Part shown: in pieces, positions 34,089-42,605 of the stretch
How positions within the stretch are numbered: position 1 is the stretch's first letter
How the letters are laid out: each line of letters opens with the position of its first letter
Assembly (NCBI GenBank): GCA_905207705.1
Contig: CAJLMA010000006.1
Location: 62,001 to 126,000 of the forward strand
Length of the DNA: 64,000 bases
Origin: an uncultured Prevotellaceae bacterium
Lineage (GTDB): Bacteria > Bacteroidota > Bacteroidia > Bacteroidales > Muribaculaceae
Direction of reading: 5' to 3'
The notes under the pieces: model-generated
Databases searched by the model: none
What the model saw: the letters and a program-made list of their open reading frames with translations, nothing else
Told to the model about the DNA's origin: nothing
Position numbers and translations under genes: made by a program

Positions 34089-35561
34089 ATGAATAAGTTT
34101 ACAAAGATTGTCGCCACCATTTCCGACAAGCGTTGCGATGTTGATTTCATTAAGAGCTTGTTTGGAAACGGGCTTAATGTCGTCAGGATGAATTCGGCAC
34201 ATTTGAGCAGGGAAGGCTTTGAAAAAATAGTCAACAACGTGCGTGCCGTCTCCGAACGCATAGGCATACTCATGGACACCAAAGGTCCGGAAATACGCAC
34301 TACGACCAATGTAGACGACAAAGACATAACAATACACGAAGGCGACAAAATCACCGTGGTAGGGAATCCCGAAGGCCTCACCACCGGCGAAACAATTTGC
34401 CTTTCATACTCCGACATAGCAAAGGACGTGCATGCAGGGGCACACCTGCTTATCGACGACGGAGAGCTTGACTTCCTCATCGACGACATCGACGGCGACA
34501 AGATTCATTGTACTGCCACCAACAACGGGACACTCGGTTCGCGCAAGAGTGTCAACATTCCGGGTGTCAGCATCAATCTGCCGTCACTGTCGCAGCGCGA
34601 CATCACCAATATAAACTATGCCATTGACATGGACATCGACTTCATCGCGCATTCGTTTGTCCGTTCCAAGCAAGACGTCCTCGACATTCAAAAGATACTT
34701 GATGCCCGCAACAGCCACATCAAGATTATTGCAAAAATAGAGAACCAAGAGGGTATCAACAATTTTGACGAAATACTCGACACTGCCTACGGCGTAATGA
34801 TTGCCCGTGGCGACCTTGGCATCGAGGTACCGGCCGAGATGATCCCTGGCATACAGAACCAGCTCATCCGCAAGTGTATTGCAGCCCACAAGCCGGTAAT
34901 CGTGGCAACACAAATGTTGCACTCGATGATTTCCAACCCACGCCCCACACGCGCCGAGGTTTCGGACATTGCAAATGCTGTTTACCAGCGTGCCGACGCT
35001 CTGATGCTCAGTGGCGAAACGGCTTATGGCAAATATCCCGTAGAGGCTATTTCCACAATGTCGCGCGTGGCCATCGAAGCCGAAAAGAGTATGCAGAAGC
35101 TCGCACATGATGTCCACACTCTTCCTAAGATGGAAAACGACATCACATCATTCCTCGCGCACCAAGCCGTAGACTCGGCCGAAGAAGTAGGCACCAAGGC
35201 GATAATCACCGACAGCTACACAGGCCGCACGGCTCGATACATCGCATCATTCCGTGGAAACAATCCCACCCTTGCTCTTTGCTATTACCAGCATGTCATC
35301 AGGCTGCTGGCTTTGAGCTATGGCGTGTTCCCTGTCTACCAGAAACGCTCGGCCACCTCTCGCGAATACTTGTATCACGGGCTGAAACAGCTCATCTGCC
35401 TCGGCTTGCTCGACAAAGACTCTCTCATTGCATACCTTGGCGGTGCATACGGTGAAGGCAAAGGCACTTCTTTCCTCGAAATCAACAAGGTGAGAGACAT
35501 ATTGGACAATTTCGACACTTATCTCCTGCCCAATCTTGAATCAAGCGACAAATGCAAATAG
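34089..35561 (+). CDS. pyk: Pyruvate kinase
   Basis: A 490-aa glycolytic enzyme. The N-terminus MNKFTKIVATISDKRCDVDF, LMDTKGPEIRTT (about residue 62), the active-site Lys stretch IIAKIENQEGINN (about 215) and the metal-binding GVMIARGDLGIEVPAE (about 236) are clear. The B domain lies between about 70 and 170, and the C-terminal domain ends with LPNLESSDKCK. The O-methyltransferase gene overlaps its last 10 bp, so the two are co-translated. Confidence 0.96.
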   Translation: MNKFTKIVATISDKRCDVDFIKSLFGNGLNVVRMNSAHLSREGFEKIVNNVRAVSERIGILMDTKGPEIRTTTNVDDKDITIHEGDKITVVGNPEGLTTGETICLSYSDIAKDVHAGAHLLIDDGELDFLIDDIDGDKIHCTATNNGTLGSRKSVNIPGVSINLPSLSQRDITNINYAIDMDIDFIAHSFVRSKQDVLDIQKILDARNSHIKIIAKIENQEGINNFDEILDTAYGVMIARGDLGIEVPAEMIPGIQNQLIRKCIAAHKPVIVATQMLHSMISNPRPTRAEVSDIANAVYQRADALMLSGETAYGKYPVEAISTMSRVAIEAEKSMQKLAHDVHTLPKMENDITSFLAHQAVDSAEEVGTKAIITDSYTGRTARYIASFRGNNPTLALCYYQHVIRLLALSYGVFPVYQKRSATSREYLYHGLKQLICLGLLDKDSLIAYLGGAYGEGKGTSFLEINKVRDILDNFDTYLLPNLESSDKCK

Positions 35562-36202
35562 AAGAACTGGACGACTACATACTGGCACACATCGACCCCG
35601 AGCCTGCCGAGCTGGCACGACTTGACAGGGAAACCCACTTGTTTCATCTGCGTCCGCGCATGTGCTCGGGTCATCTGCAAGGCCGGCTGCTGAAGATGTT
35701 TGTCCGCATGATAGCACCACACCGCATACTCGAACTCGGCACTTTCACCGGATATTCAGCCCTCTGCCTTGCAGAGGGGCTGCCCGATGGTGGGGAACTG
35801 CATACCATCGAAATAGACGACGAGCTTGAAGACTTCATCCGCAGCCACTTCGCCGCTTCGCCGCAAGGCAGCAAAATAACGCTGCACATAGGCGATGCAT
35901 GTGACATCTTGCCAAAACTTGATACGACATTCGACCTCGTGTTCATCGATGCCAACAAGCGCGAATACAGCGCATACTACGACCTCGTGTTCGACCATGT
36001 GGCCGACGGCGGATTCATCATTGCCGACAACACCCTGTGGGACGGGAAAGTGGTAGACTGGGGCAAGAAACTCGACGCGCAGACCGAAGGCATCTTGCGC
36101 TTCAACGACAAAATTGCAACCGACGACCGTGTTGAGAAAGTCATCCTCCCCCTGCGTGACGGCCTCACAATAATCTACAAGCTCCCCCGCCACTATTTTT
36201 GA
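35552..36202 (+). CDS. SAM-dependent O-methyltransferase (caffeoyl-CoA type family 3)
   Basis: A 216-aa class I methyltransferase. The glycine-rich SAM motif ILELGTFTGYSALCLAEGLP (about residue 60), the acidic LHTIEIDDE, LVFIDANKREYSAYYDL (about 131) and the metal-ligand stretch DNTLWDGKVVD are as in the YrrM/COMT-like family. The substrate in Bacteroidales is not known. It overlaps pyk by 10 bp and is followed by a long non-coding gap. Confidence 0.87.
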   Translation: MQIEELDDYILAHIDPEPAELARLDRETHLFHLRPRMCSGHLQGRLLKMFVRMIAPHRILELGTFTGYSALCLAEGLPDGGELHTIEIDDELEDFIRSHFAASPQGSKITLHIGDACDILPKLDTTFDLVFIDANKREYSAYYDLVFDHVADGGFIIADNTLWDGKVVDWGKKLDAQTEGILRFNDKIATDDRVEKVILPLRDGLTIIYKLPRHYF

Positions 36203-36519
36203 ATTTAAACTTGTTATCAATCAATTCTTGTAGCACGGTCTTGCAACAAGAACATAATGGCATAACCTGAATCAAAGGTTGCCGTGCCACCAACCCGAGT
36301 GCAAAAAGGCAACTTCTTGCCACACAGCTTTGTCACATTGTAAAATAAAAGCAGCCATGCCCGGTGTGTGGCATAGCTGCTTTTGTCAGCAGTAAACCCG
36401 AAAAATGTTATCTGCAAATGACATACAACTTAATTTTGCCTTTTTCGGCATTTTGCAGTAAAAATTCGTTTTCTGCATATTTGTATGCATGGTTATACAC
36501 AAGTTTTTCGGTTGCGTTA
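36203..36519. other. Intergenic stretch with one terminator only
   Basis: Apart from the hairpin at 36347-36384 I find no gene, repeat or clear promoter here. The short open frames lack coding character. Confidence 0.5.
36347..36384. terminator. Bidirectional terminator between the O-methyltransferase and the LRR locus
   Basis: AAAAGCAGC pairs with GCTGCTTTT at its base and CATGCC with GGCAT inside, an almost continuous stem with a short loop and A/T flanks on both sides. Confidence 0.75.
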
Positions 36520-36675
36520 TCATATAATTGAATGGAGTTTGGGCGATTTACACCTATTTTCATCAATCCACCCATTTCTCATGAGGAATGTTACCAATGA
36601 ATTATATGAATCTTTCTTAGTGGTAATTCCGTTAAACGCAAACTCAAATGTTGCTACAAATTCTTCTATTTTCAT
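36520..36675 (-). CDS. Small ORF overlapping the LRR gene stop, 51 aa
   Basis: The ATG at 36673-36675 overlaps the TGA of the LRR gene (ATGA), the usual sign of coupled translation. The product begins MKIEEFVATFEFAFNGITTK and contains VTFLMRNGWIDENRC. It is soluble, without a signal peptide. The phrase LMxxxGWI recalls the 66-aa ORF at 39123-39323 (VLMALEEKGWLKNG), on the other side of the LRR gene. Family unknown. The coupling makes a real gene plausible. Confidence 0.5.
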   Translation of the reverse strand: MKIEEFVATFEFAFNGITTKKDSYNSLVTFLMRNGWIDENRCKSPKLHSII

Positions 36676-38741
36676 TTTACAAGGATTTTGTAGGTTGAAC
36701 CATTGATTGCAATAATGTATATCCCTGTTGACATATCGGGGCATGATTCCATTTCACCGTTATATATGTGTTGCCCGGATACAGTGTAAACGTCTACCAA
36801 GGATCCATCATTGAATCCGCTAAACATAAGTTTCCCTCCTTCGACCCACACCGAGCAATCATCGGCATCAATATCGCTAATTCCACTTTCTATAAAGAAG
36901 AACTCTTTCCATTGGTCGGCAGCTTTATAGGCATTAATCGATTTATCAGGTACCAATAGTGTACAGTTCCACTTGTTGATGTCGTCCAATGCCTGTGTGC
37001 CGCAGACGGGCGGAACTTCGGTGCGGCTTATAAGCTGTGTCATGGCCGTGCAGTCGGAAAACGCCTCTTCCCCAATGGTCAGCAAGCTGTTGCCGAAAGT
37101 GAAGCTTTCAATCGCCGAGCAGCCCGAGAATGCATAATCCCCGATGTTCTCGATGCCGTCGCCAAGTTCCACGCGCTGCAAATTTGTACAACCATAGAAC
37201 TCATTTGCTGATATTTCGGTTTCCTTATCGGTAATTTTTACTGCCCGCAAACTTGTATTGCGGTAAAATGGTGAATAACCCGCGCTGCTACTTGTATCAT
37301 ACGAAATATTACCACCTATATAAACCGAATCGAGCGGACAATCAGAAAATATCGGTTCGCTGGGATTGCTGCCAAGCACAAGCTCAGTCTGCCTGTCCTC
37401 GATATAAACATTTGCCAATGACGAGCAACCATAGAACACATCATCACCAATATTATTCACTGTTTGAGGTATCCTAATTTCTGTCAAGGCAGTGTAACTA
37501 AAACAATCGTCAGGCAGAGAATTAATACCAGACCCTATATTTGCGTATGCTAAAGAACAATGACTAAAACAATTACTACCAATGCTTGTTACTGTATTGG
37601 GGATGTCGATTCCTTTAAGATTACTGCAACCATTGAAAGCATCGTCACCAATATTACCTGTAAGGTTCTCTATGTCAACAGTTTCAATGCCGTCACAATC
37701 ATAGAAAGCGCAATCACCAATGTTGGCATCAAAATCCTTTATGGATACTGTTTTGATAGAATCATTTTTATAACATAAGTAGTCATTCACATTTAGTAAT
37801 GACATATTTACGCCTTGATGATTCACAGTCTTGGTTATCACGATATCTGCCGCAGAATTGTCATATACACAATCGATGGCATCGCAAGTGCGGTCGGATG
37901 GACTTACCGGAACATACTTTATTCCGTCTTCTTCAAATATGGAACTTAGAAACGGATAAACCGTAACATTTTCTAAGTTGCTATAAGAATCATTAGCCAC
38001 ATAGTTCCTCATTCCATTTATTTCAGTGTAACCTTCGGGTGGCGTATTAGATAGCCATATTACCTTTTCTATATATCCGTAGCTGTATTCCATTTCGAAA
38101 GCTCCATTTTCTATGAGTATAACACCTGTTCCTATTGTCAAGCTGCTTAGGTCTCTGCATCCACTAAAAGCATAGTCCTCGATGGTAGTCACGGAGTTGG
38201 GGATTGTTACTGAAGTCAAGCTGGTGCATCCATTGAAAGCCTTGCTCCCGATGATGGTAACAGAGTTGGGGATTGTTACCGAAGTCAAGCTGGTGCATTT
38301 ACTGAAAGTCTCGCTCTCGATAGTGGTAACGGAGTTGGGGATTGTTACCGAAGTCAAGCTGGTGCATCCATTGAAAGCCTTGCTCTCGATAGTGGTAACA
38401 GAGTTGGGGATTGTTACCGAAGTCAAGCTGGTGCACCCACTAAAAGCATCGCTCTCGATGGTAGTCACGGAGTTGGGGATTGTTACAGCTGTCACTTTGG
38501 TGTACTCAAAAGCACCCGCTCCAATAGCAATTACGGTATAAGTCTTATTGTTGTAAACAACTTCAGAGGGAATAACGATATTCCTAGAATACGAACCGCC
38601 CGAAGTTACTCTAACGGTTCCATCGTCTTCTGAAATAATATCGTAATAAATTCCATCGCAGGAGAAATCATACGCTACAGCCATCATTGGCACAGATAAC
38701 ATGACCATAGCCATAATTATTTTTAAAACGTTTCGTTTCAT
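36672..38741 (-). CDS. BspA-like leucine-rich-repeat surface protein
   Basis: A 689-aa exported protein: signal peptide (NVLKIIMAMVMLSVPMMAVA, about residues 4-23), then tandem 23-residue BspA/TpLRR repeats (CTSLTSVTIPNSVTTIE type) from about residue 60 to 570, interrupted at about 240-330, then a C-terminal domain ending VYTVSGQHIYNG and GIYIIAINGSTYKILVK. The ending looks like a type IX secretion sorting tail. Such proteins bind host matrix or other bacteria. Five N-terminal repeats are nearly identical at DNA level, so repeat number may vary. The stop overlaps a 51-aa ORF. Confidence 0.85.
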   Translation of the reverse strand: MKRNVLKIIMAMVMLSVPMMAVAYDFSCDGIYYDIISEDDGTVRVTSGGSYSRNIVIPSEVVYNNKTYTVIAIGAGAFEYTKVTAVTIPNSVTTIESDAFSGCTSLTSVTIPNSVTTIESKAFNGCTSLTSVTIPNSVTTIESETFSKCTSLTSVTIPNSVTIIGSKAFNGCTSLTSVTIPNSVTTIEDYAFSGCRDLSSLTIGTGVILIENGAFEMEYSYGYIEKVIWLSNTPPEGYTEINGMRNYVANDSYSNLENVTVYPFLSSIFEEDGIKYVPVSPSDRTCDAIDCVYDNSAADIVITKTVNHQGVNMSLLNVNDYLCYKNDSIKTVSIKDFDANIGDCAFYDCDGIETVDIENLTGNIGDDAFNGCSNLKGIDIPNTVTSIGSNCFSHCSLAYANIGSGINSLPDDCFSYTALTEIRIPQTVNNIGDDVFYGCSSLANVYIEDRQTELVLGSNPSEPIFSDCPLDSVYIGGNISYDTSSSAGYSPFYRNTSLRAVKITDKETEISANEFYGCTNLQRVELGDGIENIGDYAFSGCSAIESFTFGNSLLTIGEEAFSDCTAMTQLISRTEVPPVCGTQALDDINKWNCTLLVPDKSINAYKAADQWKEFFFIESGISDIDADDCSVWVEGGKLMFSGFNDGSLVDVYTVSGQHIYNGEMESCPDMSTGIYIIAINGSTYKILVK
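38171..38500 (-). repeat. Five near-identical 69-bp tandem repeats in the LRR gene
   Basis: GAGTTGGGGATTGTTAC recurs at 38194, 38263, 38332, 38401 and 38470, exactly 69 bp apart, each unit coding one 23-residue LRR. The 69-bp period keeps the frame, so gain or loss of units by recombination changes only protein length. Confidence 0.9.
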
Positions 38742-38779
38742 ATTGTCAAATTATTTAGTGCGACAGTTGATATAACTTT

Positions 38780-38849
38780 TTAAAAAACAAGATGGCTGAG
38801 TTTCAAGCACCTATCTATTACAAGAACTGTTGTTTTGAGACTCAGCCAT
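38780..38849 (-). terminator. Terminator upstream of the LRR gene
   Basis: ATGGCTGAGTTTCAA (from 38792) pairs with TTGAGACTCAGCCAT (to 38849) with one mismatch. On the minus strand it is followed by CTTGTTTTTTAAAAAG. It ends whatever transcript comes from the 39 kb region. Confidence 0.7.
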
Positions 38850-39122
38850 TCCGAAATTAATTATTTGAAATAGCAAGCAAAAGCCCATATCACCAATTGT
38901 GCTAAACATACACCAACAACAGCCCCGAGAAAAGGAGGTAAACAAATGCTGCATAAGTAACTGATGATAAATCCTATAGCTATTTCAAAGATTTTCTATT
39001 TTTTTATCATAAAAATCATTGAAAAAAATTAACAACTCGACACCTCCAATTAATCACTTCAATTGACAGGTACAGCAATATCTATCAGCCGTTTAATCAA
39101 TTAACATCGTTAAAAAATGGAT
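38850..39122. other. Intergenic stretch with a startless hydrophobic frame
   Basis: On the minus strand a frame ending near 38868 would code a hydrophobic run (about 37 codons, containing LPPFLGAVVGVCLAQLVIWA), but it is preceded in frame by TAG and has no ATG/GTG/TTG start. It could be a decayed small membrane-protein gene. No other feature is seen. Confidence 0.35.
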
Positions 39123-39323
39123 TTACAATTCGCGAGAATCTTTCTCTCCTGTTTGGAGTCCTAATTGGTTGATAAGGTCAAACACCTCACTTTCTTCCTC
39201 CTCGTTATACACAATTTCTCCATTCTTGAGCCATCCTTTTTCTTCCAATGCCATCAACACTCTAATAACATTAGGATTCTTGATTTTGTTAGCATCAACA
39301 AATAAACTTAATTTCTTTTTCAT
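39123..39323 (-). CDS. Hypothetical 66-aa protein
   Basis: The ATG at 39323 opens a charged, soluble 66-aa frame (MKKKLSLFVDANKIKNPNVI, then EEKGWLKNGEIVYNEEEESE). No family recognised. The basic start and acidic end suggest a small regulator or binding partner. It follows the structured region 39340-39520 on the same strand and shares a GW-containing motif with the 51-aa ORF at 36520. Confidence 0.5.
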   Translation of the reverse strand: MKKKLSLFVDANKIKNPNVIRVLMALEEKGWLKNGEIVYNEEEESEVFDLINQLGLQTGEKDSREL

Positions 39324-39339
39324 TGAAGTATAATGTTAC

Positions 39340-39520
39340 CTCGGGACTCTCCTCTTTGGCCTTTACATGGTAAAACAAAAAAAGCGTGAGAGCCTGTATT
39401 AGTTGCTCATCCCGCTATTCCGAGGCTGTGGCTGCCCATCAAGGTAGAATGAGCAACGCAGAAGCCTCACGCTGTATGAATAACATCGCATTTTACCAGT
39501 TCTGTCACAGTCCGGCAAAA
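39340..39520 (-). ncRNA. Candidate structured RNA with 6S-like rod architecture
   Basis: Four nested stems are visible: GGACT/AGTCC (39344-39348 with 39509-39513), TGGTAAAA/TTTTACCA (39368-39375 with 39491-39498), AGCGTGAG/CTCACGCT (39383-39390 with 39466-39473) and GTTGCTCAT/ATGAGCAAC (39402-39410 with 39449-39457). They give a rod about 170 nt long with an asymmetric bubble (17 and 7 nt). On the minus strand a TACATTTG box (39536-39529) would start RNA just before the outer stem. The shape recalls 6S RNA, but no conserved primary sequence was recognised. Alternatively the third stem followed by seven T is a terminator or attenuator before the 66-aa ORF. Confidence 0.5.
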
Positions 39521-40002
39521 TAAAATAACAAATGTATGTCATACCACTAAAGGCATCTATCGTTGCTTCACTCCTGACCTTGATTTAGAAACTGCCACAT
39601 TTCAGAATAGCCAAGAATAAAAGCGACAAATAAACGCTTTTTCAATTATGTCTGCACCGCCCACTTGACCCATATCGGGCTTCTGCGAACGATATGTATT
39701 ACAAATATATGCATAATTGGGCAATAAATTAAAATTTTAACACTACAATTTGCCGGATTTATGGACATTTAGTTAAAGGCTTGGTTTACGCTTAATTATT
39801 TGGCACCAAGGTTTCTGTATCTACGACGCTTTGAGGTAGAGAAGTTCTACCTTGGGATCGTTTTTTAAAATACATGCCTTTGTATGGAATATCGATAGCC
39901 GCAAATTATGCTCTTTCCGTTGATATAAAAGCGACGCAGGCTACTACATGATTGGAAACATATAAGACACGAGTGAATTTGTTTTGTTCTGCTCTTGCCT
40001 TT
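39521..40002. other. Non-coding stretch with a second hairpin and promoter boxes
   Basis: No gene is seen. On the minus strand there are -7-like boxes TATATTTG (39710-39703) and TACATTTG (39536-39529), a hairpin AAAAGCG/CGCTTTT at about 39624-39650, and a 7-bp stem CATATCG/CGATATG near 39675-39700. These suggest one or more short RNAs reading left. Confidence 0.35.
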
Positions 40003-40005
40003 CAC

Positions 40006-40094
40006 TATCTTTGGATAAGATAAATATGTGTCTCGGCAGTGTGAAAAATAAGCAAGCTCATTTTTCTCATTGCACTCGCCTTTCACTATCTTTG
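40006..40094 (+). repeat. Promoter-bearing intergenic repeat (rbfA copy) with the rbfA promoter
   Basis: TATCTTTG at 40006-40013 ends one unit and TATCTTTG at 40087-40094 the next. The unit between them reads GTCTCGGCAGTGTGAAAAAT then AAGCAAGCT and CTTTCACTATCTTTG, the same order as the complement of the copy at 50268. The second box lies 31 bp before the rbfA ATG. Confidence 0.8.
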
Positions 40095-40124
40095 CATAAG
40101 TGTAACATTTTAACGACTGTTTCT

Positions 40125-40517
40125 ATGGAATCCACAAGACAATCCAAAATAGCAAGGCTCATACAAAAAGAATTGAGCGAAATATTCAGGCTCCAAACCG
40201 CGAAATTGGGTAACGTACTGGTTTCGGTGAGCACCGTGAGAGTCTCTCCCGACTTGAGCATCGCACACGCATATCTCAGCATCTTCCCGTCGGCACAAGC
40301 CGCCAAAATTCTTGAAAACATCAACCACAACACAAAGTCGGTGAGATATGAACTGGCGCAAAAGGTGAGGTTCCAGCTCCGCAAAACCCCGGAACTCGCA
40401 TTCCACCTCGACGACTCGCTCGACTACATAGAGCATATCGACTCCTTGCTTGACATGGACAAGAAATTGCATCCGGGACACGATAAAGAGGAGCATCAGG
40501 ACGAAACTGCCGAGTGA
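40125..40517 (+). CDS. rbfA: Ribosome-binding factor A
   Basis: A 130-aa KH-like 30S maturation factor. The ATG at 40125 gives MESTRQSKIARLIQKELSEI, then LVSVSTVRVSPDLSIAHAYLS and the ending LRKTPELAFHLDDSLDYIEHID, all typical of RbfA. It has an acidic His-rich tail. The next gene starts inside its stop (TGATG). Confidence 0.93.
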   Translation: MESTRQSKIARLIQKELSEIFRLQTAKLGNVLVSVSTVRVSPDLSIAHAYLSIFPSAQAAKILENINHNTKSVRYELAQKVRFQLRKTPELAFHLDDSLDYIEHIDSLLDMDKKLHPGHDKEEHQDETAE

Positions 40518-41746
40518 TGAATTTCGTCCTGAAAATAGCATTCAGGTACTTACGTTCTAAAAAAGCCCATAGTGCCGTCAACATAATTTCCATAATCTCG
40601 ATATGTGGGGTCATGGTCACGACAGCCGCGCTCATTTGCATCCTGTCGGTATTCAACGGGTTCATCGACCTCATAGGTGCCAAGCTCGCCAAGCTCGACC
40701 CTCCTTTAATCGTCAACGCAACCGAGGGGAAAACCATTGCAAATGCCGACAGCCTCGTCGGGGTGATTGAAACAGTACAAGGCGTGAAAATAGCTTTGCC
40801 TACGATAGAAGACCACGGCCTTGCAATATTCGGCGACAACCAAATGGCCGTCACAATAAAAGGCGTGACCGACAATTACGACATGGTGACCGATATCGAC
40901 GATGTGATAATCGACGGCGGCTTCATCCTCGATGACGGCATTGCGCAATATGCCGTGCTGAGCGTCGGGTCGGCCATACAACTGCAAGCCCGTCCGGGAT
41001 TCGTGGGACAAGTGCGCCTTTTCGCACCCAAAAGAATCGGGAATATCAACATTGCCAATCCGGCAGGCGCATTCCGTAGCGACTCGCTGTTTGTCGGCGG
41101 AGTGTATCAAGTCGACCAGAACGATTACGACCGCGACATGGTATTCATCCCTATTGAATCGGCCCGATTCCTGTTCAACTATAAAAACGAGGCTACAGGA
41201 ATAGAAATATCACTCGCCGACAATGCCGACGAGGCCAAAGTGATGCAAGAGATAAGCTCGAAGATAGGAAATGGCTACACCGTGAAAAACAGGCTCATGC
41301 AACAAGATTACGCATTCCGCATGGTAAATGTGGAGAAATGGGTGACATTCCTTCTGCTCGGATTCATCATGATCATAGCCACGTTCAATGTCATCAGCAC
41401 CCTGTCGTTGCTCATCATAGAAAAGGATGAAAGCATAGCCACACTACGAAACCTCGGAGCGACCGACAAGCAGATAACACGCATTTTTATCACCGAAGGC
41501 TGGCTCATTTCACTCACGGGTGCCGTGACGGGCATAGTCGTGGGCTTGCTGCTGTGCTGGCTACAACAAACATTCGGATTGATCCAACTGCAAGGAGCCA
41601 CCGAGATGCTTATAATAAAGGAATATCCGGTTAGCATCCAGCCAACCGACATTCTCGTGGTATTCGCGCTCGTGGCAATCGTCGGCCTTATAACCTCTTT
41701 TGCCACGTCGATAGTCATGCGCCGCCGGCTAATGCCACGGTCATGA
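40517..41746 (+). CDS. LolC/LolE-type lipoprotein-releasing permease (FtsX family)
   Basis: A 409-aa ABC-transporter permease: TM1 at about residues 22-48 (SAVNIISIISICGVMVTTAA), a large periplasmic MacB-like domain to about 270, and three TMs in the C-terminal FtsX domain (FLLLGFIMIIATFNVISTLS at about 278, and two more to 400). With a LolD ATPase elsewhere it would extract lipoproteins from the inner membrane. The ATG at 40517 overlaps the rbfA stop. rbfA beside this permease is a usual Bacteroidales pair. Confidence 0.85.
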   Translation: MNFVLKIAFRYLRSKKAHSAVNIISIISICGVMVTTAALICILSVFNGFIDLIGAKLAKLDPPLIVNATEGKTIANADSLVGVIETVQGVKIALPTIEDHGLAIFGDNQMAVTIKGVTDNYDMVTDIDDVIIDGGFILDDGIAQYAVLSVGSAIQLQARPGFVGQVRLFAPKRIGNINIANPAGAFRSDSLFVGGVYQVDQNDYDRDMVFIPIESARFLFNYKNEATGIEISLADNADEAKVMQEISSKIGNGYTVKNRLMQQDYAFRMVNVEKWVTFLLLGFIMIIATFNVISTLSLLIIEKDESIATLRNLGATDKQITRIFITEGWLISLTGAVTGIVVGLLLCWLQQTFGLIQLQGATEMLIIKEYPVSIQPTDILVVFALVAIVGLITSFATSIVMRRRLMPRS

Positions 41747-41756
41747 ACATGGCAGC

Positions 41757-42605
41757 TCACTTCCCGAAATAACGGGCAAGCAATTCATCGGTCTTGTCTA
41801 TGAGCCTTGCATGAATCTCGTCGCAAGCCAGCTCGTCGGCAATGGGATGGCACCTATTGCGTGTGAATATCATTCCTGTCAACGACGATGATGCAGCTTT
41901 CAACGCAGGAACTGCCCCATGCGTGGGACTGCTTATGAACGGACGGAACAGCATGTCGGCTATCGGGTCAAACCACCTGTGCATCGTTATCATCTTACTG
42001 TTAACCACGCCCGGATCGGCGCAGTTAACCCTCACATGCCCATACATCTCATCGGCAAGGTGCATGGCATAGTGGGTCAACGCGAGCTTACTTCGTCCGT
42101 ATGTGCCAAGCTGCGAGAACTCTGCTTCACTTTCACGGAAATTAAAGTCTTGCAATTTATGTAACTTTCGTGTCAACGACGTAGTAAACACCACGCTCCC
42201 ACATTCGGCAGACAAAGATGGCAACAACAACCTCGTTAACAGTACCGTCCCCATATAATTGACCGCGATTGTCGATTCAATGCCGTCGCCATTGACACCA
42301 TAATGGCGGTTCATTATTCCGGCATTGTTGATAAGAACACTTATGCGGCATCCTTGCATCCTCGATGCAAATTCCTTTACTGACTCACTGTCGTCAAGCT
42401 CCACGACATCGGTAGACAAGATGCGTCCCTCACGGCACATCCCGGCAAGGCTCGCACGCAACTCCTCGGCACGGCGGTCGCTGTGGCACACGGCAACCAC
42501 ATTACGCCCCTCGGCAAGAAGAGCCGAACAAATGGCACGTCCTATGCTACCCGACGCTCCTGTCACAACCGTATGGCACTTATCATCTTTTGACATTCTT
42601 ATCAA
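41757..42605 (-). CDS. Short-chain dehydrogenase/reductase, operon gene 4
   Basis: A 282-aa SDR resembling retinol-dehydrogenase-like members. NAD(P)-binding TGASGSIG near residue 15, NNAG at about 91, catalytic Ser in VFTTSLTRK and YGRSK (about residue 168). The Ser-to-Tyr gap is extended (KLHKLQDFNFRESEAEFSQLG), as in enzymes acting on large hydrophobic alcohols. Starts are ATG 42605 or ATG 42596 (MSKDDK). Either overlaps the end of the preceding SDR gene, so it is the last gene of a four-gene operon with a steroid 5-alpha-reductase homologue. A role as hydroxysteroid dehydrogenase is inferred. Confidence 0.82.
   Translation of the reverse strand: MIRMSKDDKCHTVVTGASGSIGRAICSALLAEGRNVVAVCHSDRRAEELRASLAGMCREGRILSTDVVELDDSESVKEFASRMQGCRISVLINNAGIMNRHYGVNGDGIESTIAVNYMGTVLLTRLLLPSLSAECGSVVFTTSLTRKLHKLQDFNFRESEAEFSQLGTYGRSKLALTHYAMHLADEMYGHVRVNCADPGVVNSKMITMHRWFDPIADMLFRPFISSPTHGAVPALKAASSSLTGMIFTRNRCHPIADELACDEIHARLIDKTDELLARYFGK

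Noticed and set aside
36217..36417. Minus-strand open frame of 66 codons after the O-methyltransferase gene
   Set aside because: It spans a bidirectional terminator hairpin and lacks a promoter or recognisable protein features.
38171..38500. Regular 69-bp repeats that could suggest a CRISPR array
   Set aside because: The repeats are inside a long open frame, coding leucine-rich repeats without unique spacers, and no cas gene is present.
38864..39000. Hydrophobic minus-strand frame upstream of the LRR gene
   Set aside because: A TAG precedes it in frame and no start codon follows, and shifting the nearby A-run does not restore a frame. Listed only as a possible remnant.
39555..39585. Minus strand GGTCAGGAGTGAAGCAACGAT, reminiscent of the SRP RNA (4.5S) domain
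   Set aside because: The GTCAGG and AGCA words are there but only five bases lie between them, too few for the apical helix and tetraloop, and flanking stems are weak. A covariance search would decide.
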